This document shows, one piece after another, positions 7,090-13,179 of a stretch of 21,161 nucleotides of DNA. Position numbers and translations under genes: made by a program. This DNA is from UBA910 sp964369145. GTDB taxonomy: Bacteria > Patescibacteriota > Minisyncoccia > Phycocordibacterales > DATDWN01. How positions within the stretch are numbered: position 1 is the stretch's first letter; the number at the start of each line of letters is the position of its first letter. The stretch lies in the NCBI GenBank assembly GCA_964369145.1, contig CAYJEE010000013.1, forward strand, positions 1 through 21,161, read 5' to 3'. The notes beneath the pieces are model-generated. The model searched no databases, was not told the DNA's origin, and worked only from the letters and a program-made list of their open reading frames with translations.

Positions 7090-7142
7090 TATACGCGACC
7101 TTGGCGAAAAATCCTCAGAGTGTGGTTGTGTAAAACTAAAAG

Positions 7143-7170
7143 AAATCCGGAGCATCGCTCCGGATTTAAT
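7143..7170 (-). terminator. Rho-independent terminator of the gene at 7189-7605
   Basis: A perfect 11-bp stem (AAATCCGGAGC / GCTCCGGATTT) with a 3-nt loop at 7143-7167. Read on the - strand it is followed by TTTCTTTT. It lies just past the stop codon of the convergent - strand gene. Confidence 0.8.
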
Positions 7171-7188
7171 CAATAGATTAGGATCTAG

Positions 7189-7605
7189 TTACATCTCCCT
7201 GTATCCGATTGGCAACCACGCCTCCCCATCAGTGAGTATATCCATCCATTGGATGGAATCATCAAATAATTTAAGGATGCTGGAGTGAGAAGCGTTTTGT
7301 TCGAAAAAATCGAACGAAGGGATTACAGCATCTCTACCTTGGACGTTTCCTAAAGAGGGGATGTTGTGTTCAAGAACAGAGATTGCTGATTTCCGAAACT
7401 TTTCATTGTGATTGAGTTCGTGGGTTGCAGCACATACTGCCCCTAAAACATGAAATTTGGTAGCTGCGCCACTTGTTGCATTTACAGGTTTTCCTTGGGT
7501 GTCTAGACACCAGTTGCCATTCACCCAGGATTGTTTCTTTAAAATCTTTTGTTTGGCTCGCTTTAGTATGGATAAGACAGTGGCGTTGCCTTGTTCTCTT
7601 GTCAT
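7189..7605 (-). CDS. Hypothetical protein, possibly DUF6197-like
   Basis: A 138-residue soluble protein of unknown function. It has an N-terminal helical segment (TVLSILKRAKQKILKK), then WVNGNWCLDTQG, a VLGAVCAATHEL segment, and late SSILKLFDDSIQWMD. The order W.G..C....G....LGA..AA and a late D....DDSI..W resembles small DUF6197-type proteins, but I hold that only weakly. It has one of the few real Shine-Dalgarno sequences in the window (AGAGG at 7611-7615, 5 nt before ATG) and a TTGACA box upstream. It is convergent to secY, divergent from adk, and separates adk from the ribosomal operon. Confidence 0.75.
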   Translation of the reverse strand: MTREQGNATVLSILKRAKQKILKKQSWVNGNWCLDTQGKPVNATSGAATKFHVLGAVCAATHELNHNEKFRKSAISVLEHNIPSLGNVQGRDAVIPSFDFFEQNASHSSILKLFDDSIQWMDILTDGEAWLPIGYREM

Positions 7606-7643
7606 TAAGACCTCTTTTTTTAAATTAACATACCGTGCATTTT

Positions 7644-7649
7644 TGTCAA
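7644..7649 (-). promoter_or_regulatory. -35 box (TTGACA) for the gene at 7189-7605
   Basis: A perfect TTGACA on the - strand in the 91-bp divergent gap with adk. The matching -10 is poorly defined (TAATTT-like, about 16 nt downstream). The gene's Shine-Dalgarno sequence AGAGG is at 7611-7615. Confidence 0.45.
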
Positions 7650-7684
7650 AAATTTTTTCTCTTCCGACTTTTTATACTTTCGAC

Positions 7685-7690
7685 TATACT
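7685..7690 (+). promoter_or_regulatory. -10 box of adk-like gene, predicts leaderless mRNA
   Basis: TATACT lies exactly 6 nt before the ATG at 7697, so transcription is predicted to start at or next to the A of ATG. The -35 (TTCCGA region near 7662) is weak. The same -10/N6/ATG spacing recurs at several genes in this window. Confidence 0.55.
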
Positions 7691-7696
7691 ATATTC

Positions 7697-8287
7697 ATGA
7701 CACCACAAACCATATTACTTTTTGGAAGAGCAGGGTCGGGAAAGGGTACCCAGGCACAGCTTCTTATGGAGTATTTAAAAACTCATGATGCAGAGAGAAA
7801 GTGCTTGTACCTTGAGACAGGACAAAAACTTCGAGATTTTATTGTGAGGGACAATCATTCAGCACGTCTGACAAAAGAGGTGATGGAGACCGGAGGACTC
7901 ATGCCTCCGTTTATGCCCATCTGGCTTTGGACAACGTTTCTTGTAGAGAATTTTACAGGAGAAGAGCACCTCGTATTTGACGGCCTCTGTCGTCGCCGGT
8001 ACGAGTCACCGATTCTCGATACTGCATTGCAGTTTTACAAGCGAAAAAATGTGGTAGTGATTATTATCAATACTTCAAATGAGTGGTCTATGGAACGAGC
8101 CCTCGAGCGTGGGCGGTCAGATGACGACTTGTCAGAAATCAAAAAAAGGTTAGAGTGGTTTGATACAGAGGTTGTTTCGGCAATCCAGTATTTCAGAGAA
8201 AACCCAGAGTACACCATTATCGATATAAATGGCGAACAAACCATTGAAGCGGTGAACAAGGAGATAATGGAGAAGTTAAAAATCTAA
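7697..8287 (+). CDS. adk: Adenylate kinase-like P-loop nucleotide kinase
   Basis: A 196-residue nucleoside monophosphate kinase, most likely adenylate kinase (ATP + AMP = 2 ADP). Visible are the P-loop (GRAGSGKGTQ, residues 10-19), an NMP-binding-like segment (LETGQKLRDF), a DGLCRR motif in the place of DGFPR, and a LID region (RGRSDDDLSEIKKRLEWFD) with no zinc cysteines. ATG at 7697 is chosen because a longer frame upstream has no family similarity and a -10 box lies 6 nt before this ATG. Sequence divergence is high, so another NMP kinase is possible. It probably forms a unit with map, echoing the ancestral secY-adk-map order. Confidence 0.82.
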   Translation: MTPQTILLFGRAGSGKGTQAQLLMEYLKTHDAERKCLYLETGQKLRDFIVRDNHSARLTKEVMETGGLMPPFMPIWLWTTFLVENFTGEEHLVFDGLCRRRYESPILDTALQFYKRKNVVVIIINTSNEWSMERALERGRSDDDLSEIKKRLEWFDTEVVSAIQYFRENPEYTIIDINGEQTIEAVNKEIMEKLKI

Positions 8288-8295
8288 TTTCAAGT

Positions 8296-8315
8296 TTCAA
8301 ATTTAAAATTTTAAA
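8296..8315 (+). repeat. AT-rich palindromic element before map
   Basis: Contains the palindrome TTTAAAATTTTAAA (8302-8315). The stretch 8296-8315 is identical to bases 2403-2422 before rplE. It ends 2 nt before the map start codon and stands in place of any Shine-Dalgarno sequence. Confidence 0.65.
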
Positions 8316-8317
8316 AA

Positions 8318-9085
8318 ATGATACGGATAAAAAAACCGGAAGAAATAGAGATTTTAAAAGAAGGGGGTGCTCGGCACGCATATATTTTGCGTGAACTCAA
8401 AAAAATGGTTGCACCCGGGGTAAGTACTCAAGAGCTCGAAGATAAAGCTCGAGAGCTTATCGAAGAAGGAGGAGATAAAGGGGCATTTTTACACTATACC
8501 CCTCGGGGAGCAAAAAGAGCCTACCCCGCGGCCCTCTGTGTATCTATCAATGATGAGATTGTGCATGGTATTCCAAATGAAGACGCACAGATTCTCAAAG
8601 AGGGTGACGTGGTCACTCTCGACCTCGGACTGACTCATAAAGGTCTGATTACCGACAGTGCGGTTACGGTGGCTGTAGGTGAGGCAGGTGAGCGGGAACG
8701 CAAACTTATACTTCATACGGAAGAAGCCCTCGCTAGGGGCATCCGGGAGGCCCAGGGAGGCAACCATATCGGTGATATTAGCTTTGCTATAGGCTCATTT
8801 GCACGCTCGCTTGGGTATGGTCTTCCTGACAGTCTCGCGGGTCACGGGGTGGGGTATGCAGTGCATGAAGATCCCTACGTGCCAAATGAAGGGTTTAAAG
8901 GTCAGGGTGAGCGTTTGGTACCAGGTATGGTTATTGCGATTGAGCCGATGCTTACCCTCGGAGGGGACAAAATCGTGCTCGCAAAAGACGGGTATACGTA
9001 TAAAACAAAAGATAAGTCGTGGGCGGCTCATGCAGAGCATACTGTTGTAATTACTGAAGGGGATCCGATAATTTTAACTAAATAG
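8318..9085 (+). CDS. map: Methionine aminopeptidase, type I
   Basis: Removes the initiator methionine from nascent proteins at the ribosome exit. The 255 residues fit the bacterial type Ia enzyme. All five metal ligands of the pita-bread fold are present: D102 (LDLGL), D113 (TDSAV), H176 (GHGVG), E209 (IEPML) and E240 (AEHTV). H83 (VHGIP), the substrate-side histidine, is also there. Start motif: IRIKKPEEIEILKEGG. It follows adk by 30 nt of AT-rich palindrome and precedes an inverted-repeat element and ndk. Its codons use more GGG/GGC than the ribosomal operon. Secure call. Confidence 0.96.
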   Translation: MIRIKKPEEIEILKEGGARHAYILRELKKMVAPGVSTQELEDKARELIEEGGDKGAFLHYTPRGAKRAYPAALCVSINDEIVHGIPNEDAQILKEGDVVTLDLGLTHKGLITDSAVTVAVGEAGERERKLILHTEEALARGIREAQGGNHIGDISFAIGSFARSLGYGLPDSLAGHGVGYAVHEDPYVPNEGFKGQGERLVPGMVIAIEPMLTLGGDKIVLAKDGYTYKTKDKSWAAHAEHTVVITEGDPIILTK

Positions 9086-9114
9086 ATCAAGAGAGTTTAT
9101 TAATTAATTCACTT

Positions 9115-9235
9115 AGACTTCCGGATTTGAGCAAAGTTCTAGGCGGACTAGAGAAATAATTGGAGGCGTACATGTCGTACGGTGAGAATTATTTTTTGAA
9201 GTCCAACAACGAAATTTGCCAAATACGAAAGTCTT
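9115..9235 (-). repeat. Dispersed inverted-repeat element, copy C (map-ndk gap)
   Basis: The left arm (9115-9171) and right arm (9177-9235) are imperfect reverse complements with loop ATGTC. The core on the - strand reads CTCACCGTAC-GACAT-GTACGCC, i.e. the family core with TTAC/GTAA replaced by GTAC/GTAC. It is inverted relative to copies A, B, D and F. It fills most of the 159-bp gap between map and ndk and ends 9 nt before the ndk ATG, so the hairpin would sit directly before the start codon. Confidence 0.8.
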
Positions 9236-9244
9236 AACAATACT

Positions 9245-9847
9245 ATGCACCCTAAGAAAGAAAAAACGCTGGTGATTATAAAGCCTGACGGTGTACAAAG
9301 AAGTTTAATAGGGGAACTCATTAAACGATACGAACGCATCGGACTCAAGCTTGTTGGATCAAAAATGCTTATCCCGACAGAAGAGATGGTAGAGAGTCAC
9401 TACACGGTTGATCCAGAGTGGAAACGAAAAGCAGGAGAGAAAACAATTAAAAGTTATCACAGTAAAGGGCTTACACCGCCTACAGAAGATCCTATCGAAG
9501 CAAGTCAAAAGATTCTCGGACGACTCAAAGAATATATGTCATCTGGTCCTGTGGTTGCTCTCGTATGGCAGGGAGCACATGCGGTTGCTATTGTGCGAAA
9601 GATTACTGGAGGGACAGAGCCACTTTCTTCAGATATTGGAACGATTCGAGGAGACTTTGTCCTCGATTCATATGAACTGTCAGATACCGATAGTCGATCA
9701 GTGAGAAATCTCGTGCATGCATCAGGTACTGTAGATGAAGCAGAAAAGGAGATTGCACTGTGGTTTAAACCAGAAGAAATACTTTCATATCGACTGGTAC
9801 AGGATGAGATTTTGTACGATGTGAATCTCGATGGTATTCTAGAATAA
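9245..9847 (+). CDS. ndk: Nucleoside diphosphate kinase, long form
   Basis: Transfers the gamma phosphate from ATP to nucleoside diphosphates through a phospho-histidine. The N-terminal TLVIIKPDGVQR, the central YMSSGPVVALVWQG, the TIRGDF motif and the active-site segment NLVHASGTVDEAEKEIALWF with catalytic H158 are all present. The protein has 200 residues against about 140 for typical bacterial enzymes. The extra length is about 30 residues inserted at about 55-95 (between SHYTV and LKEYMSSGP), about 10 residues before the catalytic histidine, and a C-terminal tail. The stop is followed directly by the -35 box of the toxin-antitoxin operon. Confidence 0.94.
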   Translation: MHPKKEKTLVIIKPDGVQRSLIGELIKRYERIGLKLVGSKMLIPTEEMVESHYTVDPEWKRKAGEKTIKSYHSKGLTPPTEDPIEASQKILGRLKEYMSSGPVVALVWQGAHAVAIVRKITGGTEPLSSDIGTIRGDFVLDSYELSDTDSRSVRNLVHASGTVDEAEKEIALWFKPEEILSYRLVQDEILYDVNLDGILE

Positions 9848-9882
9848 TTGACAGAATAATACCAAAGTATATACTTTGGTAT
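9848..9882 (+). promoter_or_regulatory. Promoter and 24-bp palindromic operator of toxin-antitoxin operon 1
   Basis: A consensus -35 TTGACA (9848-9853), 16-nt spacer and -10 TATACT (9870-9875). A perfect 24-bp palindrome (9859-9882; half-site ATACCAAAGTAT) covers the spacer and -10. Such an operator, placed so that binding blocks RNA polymerase, is typical of RelB-type autorepression. The predicted start site is about 9882, leaving a leader of only about 3 nt before the ATG at 9885. Confidence 0.82.
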
Positions 9883-9884
9883 AT

Positions 9885-10157
9885 ATGGCCACAAATACAA
9901 AAACCTTACTTACAGTAAAAATTGATAAGACTCTTAAAGCGAGTGCACAGAAAACTGCTGAAAAGTTTGGTATTCCTTTGGGTACACTTGTAAATTCAAT
10001 GCTGAAGCAGATGGTATTGAGACAAGAGGTTAGTTTTTCATTACAACCTTCAAAATCAACTATACGAGCTATTAAACAAGGAGAAAAAGAATATGAAAAA
10101 GGCGATTACCAAGTTGCTCATAGTGTAGAGGAGCTCATGGAACAGCTTAACTCATAG
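9885..10157 (+). CDS. RelB/DinJ-family antitoxin
   Basis: A 90-residue antitoxin. The N-terminal ribbon-helix-helix (LLTVKIDKTLKASAQKTAEK, then FGIPLGTLVNSMLKQMVLRQE) is the DNA-binding dimer domain of RelB/DinJ proteins. The C-terminal part (IKQGEKEYEKGDYQVAHSVEELMEQL) should wrap the toxin. ATG 9885 is chosen over a TTG at 9876 because the TTG lies inside the operator and upstream of the predicted transcription start. No Shine-Dalgarno sequence; a near-leaderless message is predicted. The toxin begins 4 nt after the stop. Autorepression with the toxin is expected from the family. Confidence 0.88.
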   Translation: MATNTKTLLTVKIDKTLKASAQKTAEKFGIPLGTLVNSMLKQMVLRQEVSFSLQPSKSTIRAIKQGEKEYEKGDYQVAHSVEELMEQLNS

Positions 10158-10161
10158 GTAT

Positions 10162-10419
10162 ATGGATGTTTTTCATCAAAAGAGTTTCAAAAAGAACTTC
10201 AAAAAACTTCCTCAATCAGTCAAGGAATCTTTTCAGAAACGAATGATGATCTTCTTAAGAGACGAGCATGATCCTTTGTTAAGAGCTCACAAATTAAATC
10301 CTCCCTGGGCAGGGTATAAAAGTATCGATATTACAGGAGATGTTCGACTTATATATAAAATTGAAGGCAGTGTTTGTAAATTATATCGTATCGGAACGCA
10401 CGCTGAACTCTATGAGTAG
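10162..10419 (+). CDS. YafQ/RelE-superfamily toxin (mRNA interferase)
   Basis: An 85-residue toxin. It has a basic N-terminal helix pair (FHQKSFKKNFKKLPQSVKES), then LRAHKLNPPWAGYKSIDITG, DVRLIYKIEG and the end LYRIGTHAELYE. The order H.L...W.G..S..ITGD.RLIY and the final G.H.ELY are the YafQ subgroup pattern, including candidate catalytic histidines (H277-like in LRAHKL and the one in GTHAELY). The family cleaves mRNA in the ribosomal A site. It pairs with the antitoxin 4 nt upstream. Whether it is active cannot be judged from sequence alone. Confidence 0.88.
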   Translation: MDVFHQKSFKKNFKKLPQSVKESFQKRMMIFLRDEHDPLLRAHKLNPPWAGYKSIDITGDVRLIYKIEGSVCKLYRIGTHAELYE

Positions 10420-10425
10420 TCAAGT

Positions 10426-10453
10426 TTGCGGAGGAGAGTAAGAAGAGTATAAT
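10426..10453 (+). promoter_or_regulatory. Promoter of the 6S-like RNA
   Basis: -35 TTGCGG (10426-10431), 16-nt spacer, perfect -10 TATAAT (10448-10453). The predicted start is A10460, 7 nt past the -10, which is exactly the first paired base of the structured RNA's closing stem. No ORF follows for 300 nt, so it is an RNA promoter. Confidence 0.75.
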
Positions 10454-10459
10454 GCATAT

Positions 10460-10594
10460 AGGGTTGCTGTATATTTTCTAGCTAACCATTTTTCAGGGAG
10501 CCTTATATTTAATGAAATCGCGGGGCGAAAGTCGCAACATTCCATTGTGCGGGCACCCACCTAAGTATTTAACTTAGGGAATATCAGCAATCCT
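10460..10594 (+). ncRNA. ssrS: Structured RNA with 6S RNA architecture
   Basis: About 135 nt with the layout of 6S RNA, the RNA polymerase-sigma70 decoy. The ends pair as a closing stem: 10460-10469 (AGGGTTGCTG) with 10585-10594 (CAGCAATCCT), then, past one bulged U, ATATT (10471-10475) with AATAT (10580-10584). A large bubble follows: an unpaired 5' side (10476-10495) and a 3' side carrying a small hairpin CCTAAGT-ATTTA-ACTTAGG (10560-10578), a feature of 6S bubbles. The apical stem starts GGGAGCC (10496-10502) with GGCACCC (10552-10558) and leads to a GAAA-loop hairpin around 10519-10535. It has its own consensus promoter. Identification rests on hand folding, not on a covariance search. 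Confidence 0.6.
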
Positions 10595-10734
10595 ACAAAA
10601 ATCCTCAAATCTGGCGTCCTACGTTGTTGAAATTCATTCTGCGACCGCTCACCTTACGACGAGTAAGGCTCGGATCACAAAATAAATTTCGCCTAGTAGT
10701 ACATCCAGATTTGGGGATTTTTTGTGTAGGATTG
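10588..10734 (+). repeat. Dispersed inverted-repeat element, copy D (after 6S-like RNA)
   Basis: The largest copy: left arm 10588-10657 and right arm 10663-10734, loop GACGA, core CTCACCTTAC-GACGA-GTAAGGCTCGG as in copy A. The outer arms are CAATCCTAC(AC)AAAAATCC-type with high pairing, and the right arm contains GGGGATTTTTTG, so it may terminate the upstream RNA. Its first 7 nt are also the 3' strand of the 6S-like closing stem, so the two structures compete. The 365-nt gap between toxin and membrane-protein genes is fully accounted for by promoter, RNA, this repeat and the next promoter. Confidence 0.85.
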
Positions 10735-10749
10735 TAAAGGGTGGTAGTT

Positions 10750-10777
10750 TTGAATTTCAGTCCGGGCACGGTATTAT
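10750..10777 (+). promoter_or_regulatory. Promoter of the small membrane-protein gene
   Basis: -35 TTGAAT (10750-10755), 16-nt spacer, -10 TATTAT (10772-10777), ATG 8 nt past the -10 at 10785. A leaderless or 1-nt-leader message is predicted. Confidence 0.55.
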
Positions 10778-10784
10778 TATCTAT

Positions 10785-11177
10785 ATGCAAAAAAGTATAC
10801 TTTTTCGAGCGATGTTTTGGGTTCTTTTTATTGTCGGAGCGTTAAATGCGATTGCATATAAGCTCTATCTCTTTTGGACTGTTATTTGGTTTGATATGGT
10901 AATGCATTTTCTCGGGGGACTTTTTGTAGCTCTCTTTTTCTTCTGGATACTGTCACTTTTTCAGTCAAAGCTTTCATATGGAGAAAAACTTATGCTCGGA
11001 GTAGTATTTACGATACTTGTCGGTTTGGTGTGGGAATATTTTGAATTAATTATTGGTGTGACCGATCTTGCAGCATTCGAATATTGGGGAGATACAGGTA
11101 TGGATATTGTTATGGATACGCTCGGTTCGCTTGCCGCTGTATTATTTGTACATAGACTTGAAAAACAAAATGTCTAA
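10785..11177 (+). CDS. Small membrane protein, YjdF/DUF2238-like
   Basis: A 130-residue protein with four predicted membrane helices: about 7-24 (AMFWVLFIVGALNAIAY), 28-58 (including TVIWFDMVMHFLGG), 69-88 (LMLGVVFTILVGLVWEYFE) and 107-123 (MDIVMDTLGSLAAVLFV). The charged pattern in helices, D..MHFLGG, WEYFE and D..MDT.G, resembles the DUF2238/YjdF membrane family, whose function is unknown. The start at 10785 is set by the promoter and by the start of the hydrophobic region; a longer frame from 10722 lies inside the repeat. The last 8 nt overlap the start of the next gene (ATGTCTAA), so the two are co-translated. Confidence 0.75.
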   Translation: MQKSILFRAMFWVLFIVGALNAIAYKLYLFWTVIWFDMVMHFLGGLFVALFFFWILSLFQSKLSYGEKLMLGVVFTILVGLVWEYFELIIGVTDLAAFEYWGDTGMDIVMDTLGSLAAVLFVHRLEKQNV

Positions 11178-12537
11178 GAAACTTGAAATTACATTTTGGG
11201 GAGGAGTGGGTGCTGTCACGGGCGCAAACTTCTTGGTGAGGGGAGAGTACTCTGCTTTTATTGTTGATTGCGGGTTACTCCAAGGAGTGCCAGAGTCAGA
11301 TATGGAAAATACTGCTGATTTCCAGTATAACCTCGGGGAGATTGATTATGTGTTTATTACCCATGCTCACATGGATCATATCGGCAAAGTACCCAAACTT
11401 TTTAAAGACGGTTTTACCGGATCAGTTTTTTCAACACCAGAAACAAAAGAGATTGCTCGTATCATGCTCTCTGATGCGCTTAAGATAATGGAGCAAAATA
11501 AGCGTGAAAAACAAGAAGCATCTTTGTATGATCAAGATGATTTAGATAAAGCGTTGTCTCATTGGCGCACGATACCGTATCATACACAGACAAAAATCAA
11601 TGACGAGTTTTCAGTATTTCTAAAAGATGCGGGGCATATCCTCGGCTCGTCAATGTATGAATTTACCTACGGCACTAAAAAAATCGTATTTACAGGAGAT
11701 TCAGGTAATTCACCGACACCTCTCCTGAAAGATACAGAGAAAATCACCGATGCAGACTATGTGGTGATGGATAGTGTGTATGGTGACAGAAACCATGAAT
11801 CAAAAGAAGTGCGTGATGCGAAATTTAAACGAATTCTGACCGAAGGTATTGCTCGGGGAGGTGCGATTGTGATCCCGGCGTTTTCACTCGAGCGCACCCA
11901 GGTGATTTTGTATGAGATCAACAATCTTGTGGAAGAAAAACAAATTCCATCTGTACCTGTCTTCCTCGATTCACCACTTGCTCTAAAGGTCACTGATATC
12001 TATAAGCGTACCGTAAAAGATTTTAATGCAGGGGTGCAAAAAGAAATAAGAGGAGGGGATGATATTTTTATGTTTCCCAAACTTCGCATCGTCCGAGATG
12101 GTAAAGAATCAAAATCTCTCGTCGAAGAGCCCAATCCAAAGATTATCATCGCCGGCTCAGGCATGTCTTCTGGTGGGCGAGTGATTTTCCATGAGATGAA
12201 CTATCTCCCTGATCCGAAAAGTACAATACTCCTTATGGGGTATCAGGCAGTTGGCACGCTGGGTCGTGCGATCCAAGAAGCTCCCAAAGAGCTCGTCATT
12301 CAGAATGTAAAGATTCCTGTCCGAGCTCGCATTGAGATGATTACGGGTTATTCGTCTCACAAGGACGGTGAACATCTGATCGATATGATTGCGGATACAG
12401 CTCACACAGTAAAAAAGGTTTTCGTGGTGATGGGGGAGCCGAAAGCGTCACTCTTTTTGGTGCAAAGGCTTCGTGATTATTTGGATGTAGATGCACTCTA
12501 CCCTGAACGAGGGAAACCTTATATTCTGGACTGTTAA
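11170..12537 (+). CDS. Beta-CASP metallo-beta-lactamase RNA nuclease
   Basis: A 455-residue protein of the CPSF73/YSH1-like branch of zinc ribonucleases. The MBL motifs are complete: motif 1 IVDCG (residues 31-35), motif 2 THAHMDHIG (H65, H67, D69, H70), motif 3 DAGHILGSS and motif 4 TGDSG. The beta-CASP insert has motif A-like IPAFSLERTQ, motif B IIAGSGMSSGGR with FHEMNYL, and motif C GYSSHKDGEHL. Related proteins process or degrade RNA in the cytoplasm; the exact substrate is unknown. The start MSKKLEITFWGG matches the family; a longer frame upstream runs over the previous gene. It is co-translated with the membrane protein and convergent with rplT. Confidence 0.93.
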   Translation: MSKKLEITFWGGVGAVTGANFLVRGEYSAFIVDCGLLQGVPESDMENTADFQYNLGEIDYVFITHAHMDHIGKVPKLFKDGFTGSVFSTPETKEIARIMLSDALKIMEQNKREKQEASLYDQDDLDKALSHWRTIPYHTQTKINDEFSVFLKDAGHILGSSMYEFTYGTKKIVFTGDSGNSPTPLLKDTEKITDADYVVMDSVYGDRNHESKEVRDAKFKRILTEGIARGGAIVIPAFSLERTQVILYEINNLVEEKQIPSVPVFLDSPLALKVTDIYKRTVKDFNAGVQKEIRGGDDIFMFPKLRIVRDGKESKSLVEEPNPKIIIAGSGMSSGGRVIFHEMNYLPDPKSTILLMGYQAVGTLGRAIQEAPKELVIQNVKIPVRARIEMITGYSSHKDGEHLIDMIADTAHTVKKVFVVMGEPKASLFLVQRLRDYLDVDALYPERGKPYILDC

Positions 12538-12538
12538 C

Positions 12539-12564
12539 AAAAAAGACCCCTGAGGGTCTTTTTT
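12539..12564 (+). terminator. Bidirectional terminator between the nuclease gene and rplT
   Basis: An 11-bp perfect stem AAAAAAGACCC / GGGTCTTTTTT with loop CTGA. A-runs and T-runs on both sides let it work in both directions. It sits between two convergent genes (nuclease stop at 12537, rplT stop at 12566). Confidence 0.88.
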
Positions 12565-12565
12565 G

Positions 12566-12952
12566 TTATGCTGCAACTTTTGCTTTTGTTGCCTTTGGAG
12601 CTTCTGACATATCTGCCATTGCTACGATTTTCTTGAAAGTCTCTGGTGCTTCGAGAGCGAGAGTAGAGAGAATCTTTCGGTCGAGGAGGATGTTTTTCTT
12701 GATCAAACCTCCCATAAGTTTACTGTATGAAGTGCCGAGTTCTTTTGCGGCGTATGAAATTTTGACATTCCACATTCGTCGAGCGTCACCTTTTTTGTCT
12801 CGTCGGTGTGCAAAAGCGTATGTACCTGCATGAGAAATAGCTTCAAAAGCTTGCTTCTGTTTTGTTCCTCGTCCGTTTCGGTAACCTTTTACCATTCGGA
12901 GGGTATTTTTTCGTGATTTAAGCGCATTTACGCCCTTTTTAACTCTTGTCAT
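12566..12952 (-). CDS. rplT: 50S ribosomal protein L20
   Basis: Ribosomal protein L20, essential for early large-subunit assembly. It is 128 residues long. The basic N-terminal arm (TRVKKGVNALKSRKNTLRMV, KGYRNGRGTKQKQAFEAISH) and the globular RRMWNVKISYAAKELGTSYS-KLMGGLIKKNILLDRKILSTLA region match the family. A short Ala/Lys tail (APKATKAKVAA) is extra. It is the last gene of infC-rpmI-rplT. In E. coli and Bacillus this operon is regulated by L20 binding; no such site could be recognised here. Confidence 0.97.
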   Translation of the reverse strand: MTRVKKGVNALKSRKNTLRMVKGYRNGRGTKQKQAFEAISHAGTYAFAHRRDKKGDARRMWNVKISYAAKELGTSYSKLMGGLIKKNILLDRKILSTLALEAPETFKKIVAMADMSEAPKATKAKVAA

Positions 12953-12981
12953 GCTGGTGTTTTAGTATTTGTTATTAAATA

Positions 12982-13167
12982 TTATGCGTTCGGAAGGAAT
13001 CGTGTGATCTCCTTGTTACTCATCGGGAAGTTCTGTGAGCCTTTCTTTGCAAGGTTACCTCGTCCAGATACTTTTGCATTGAAGTGGTTTTGACCTTTTG
13101 CTCGCGCCAAAATCTTACCATTTTTGGTTACCTTCAATCGTTTTGTGTATGATTTGTTTGTTTTCAT
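12982..13167 (-). CDS. rpmI: 50S ribosomal protein L35
   Basis: Ribosomal protein L35, 61 residues. The signature is KTNKSYTKRLKVTKNGKILA, then GQNHFNAKVSGRGNLAKKGS, corresponding to the family's KT.....KRFK.T..GK.....A...H....K. pattern. It lies between infC and rplT, 29 nt upstream of rplT. A 132-bp gap with an inverted-repeat element separates it from infC. Confidence 0.95.
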   Translation of the reverse strand: MKTNKSYTKRLKVTKNGKILARAKGQNHFNAKVSGRGNLAKKGSQNFPMSNKEITRFLPNA

Positions 13168-13179
13168 GTTTTTTGTTAA

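Noticed and set aside
7457..7696. N-terminal extension of the adenylate kinase-like ORF
   Set aside because: It overlaps the divergent gene and the promoter; kinase similarity starts at ATG 7697, with a -10 box 6 nt upstream.
10460..10594. SRP RNA, tmRNA or RNase P RNA at this locus
   Set aside because: No SRP GGAA-type helix 8 motif, no tRNA-like ends or tag frame, and too short for RNase P; the bubble layout fits 6S better.
11068..11169. N-terminal extension of the nuclease ORF
   Set aside because: It is the membrane-protein gene read in another frame; family similarity begins at MSKKLEITFWGG.
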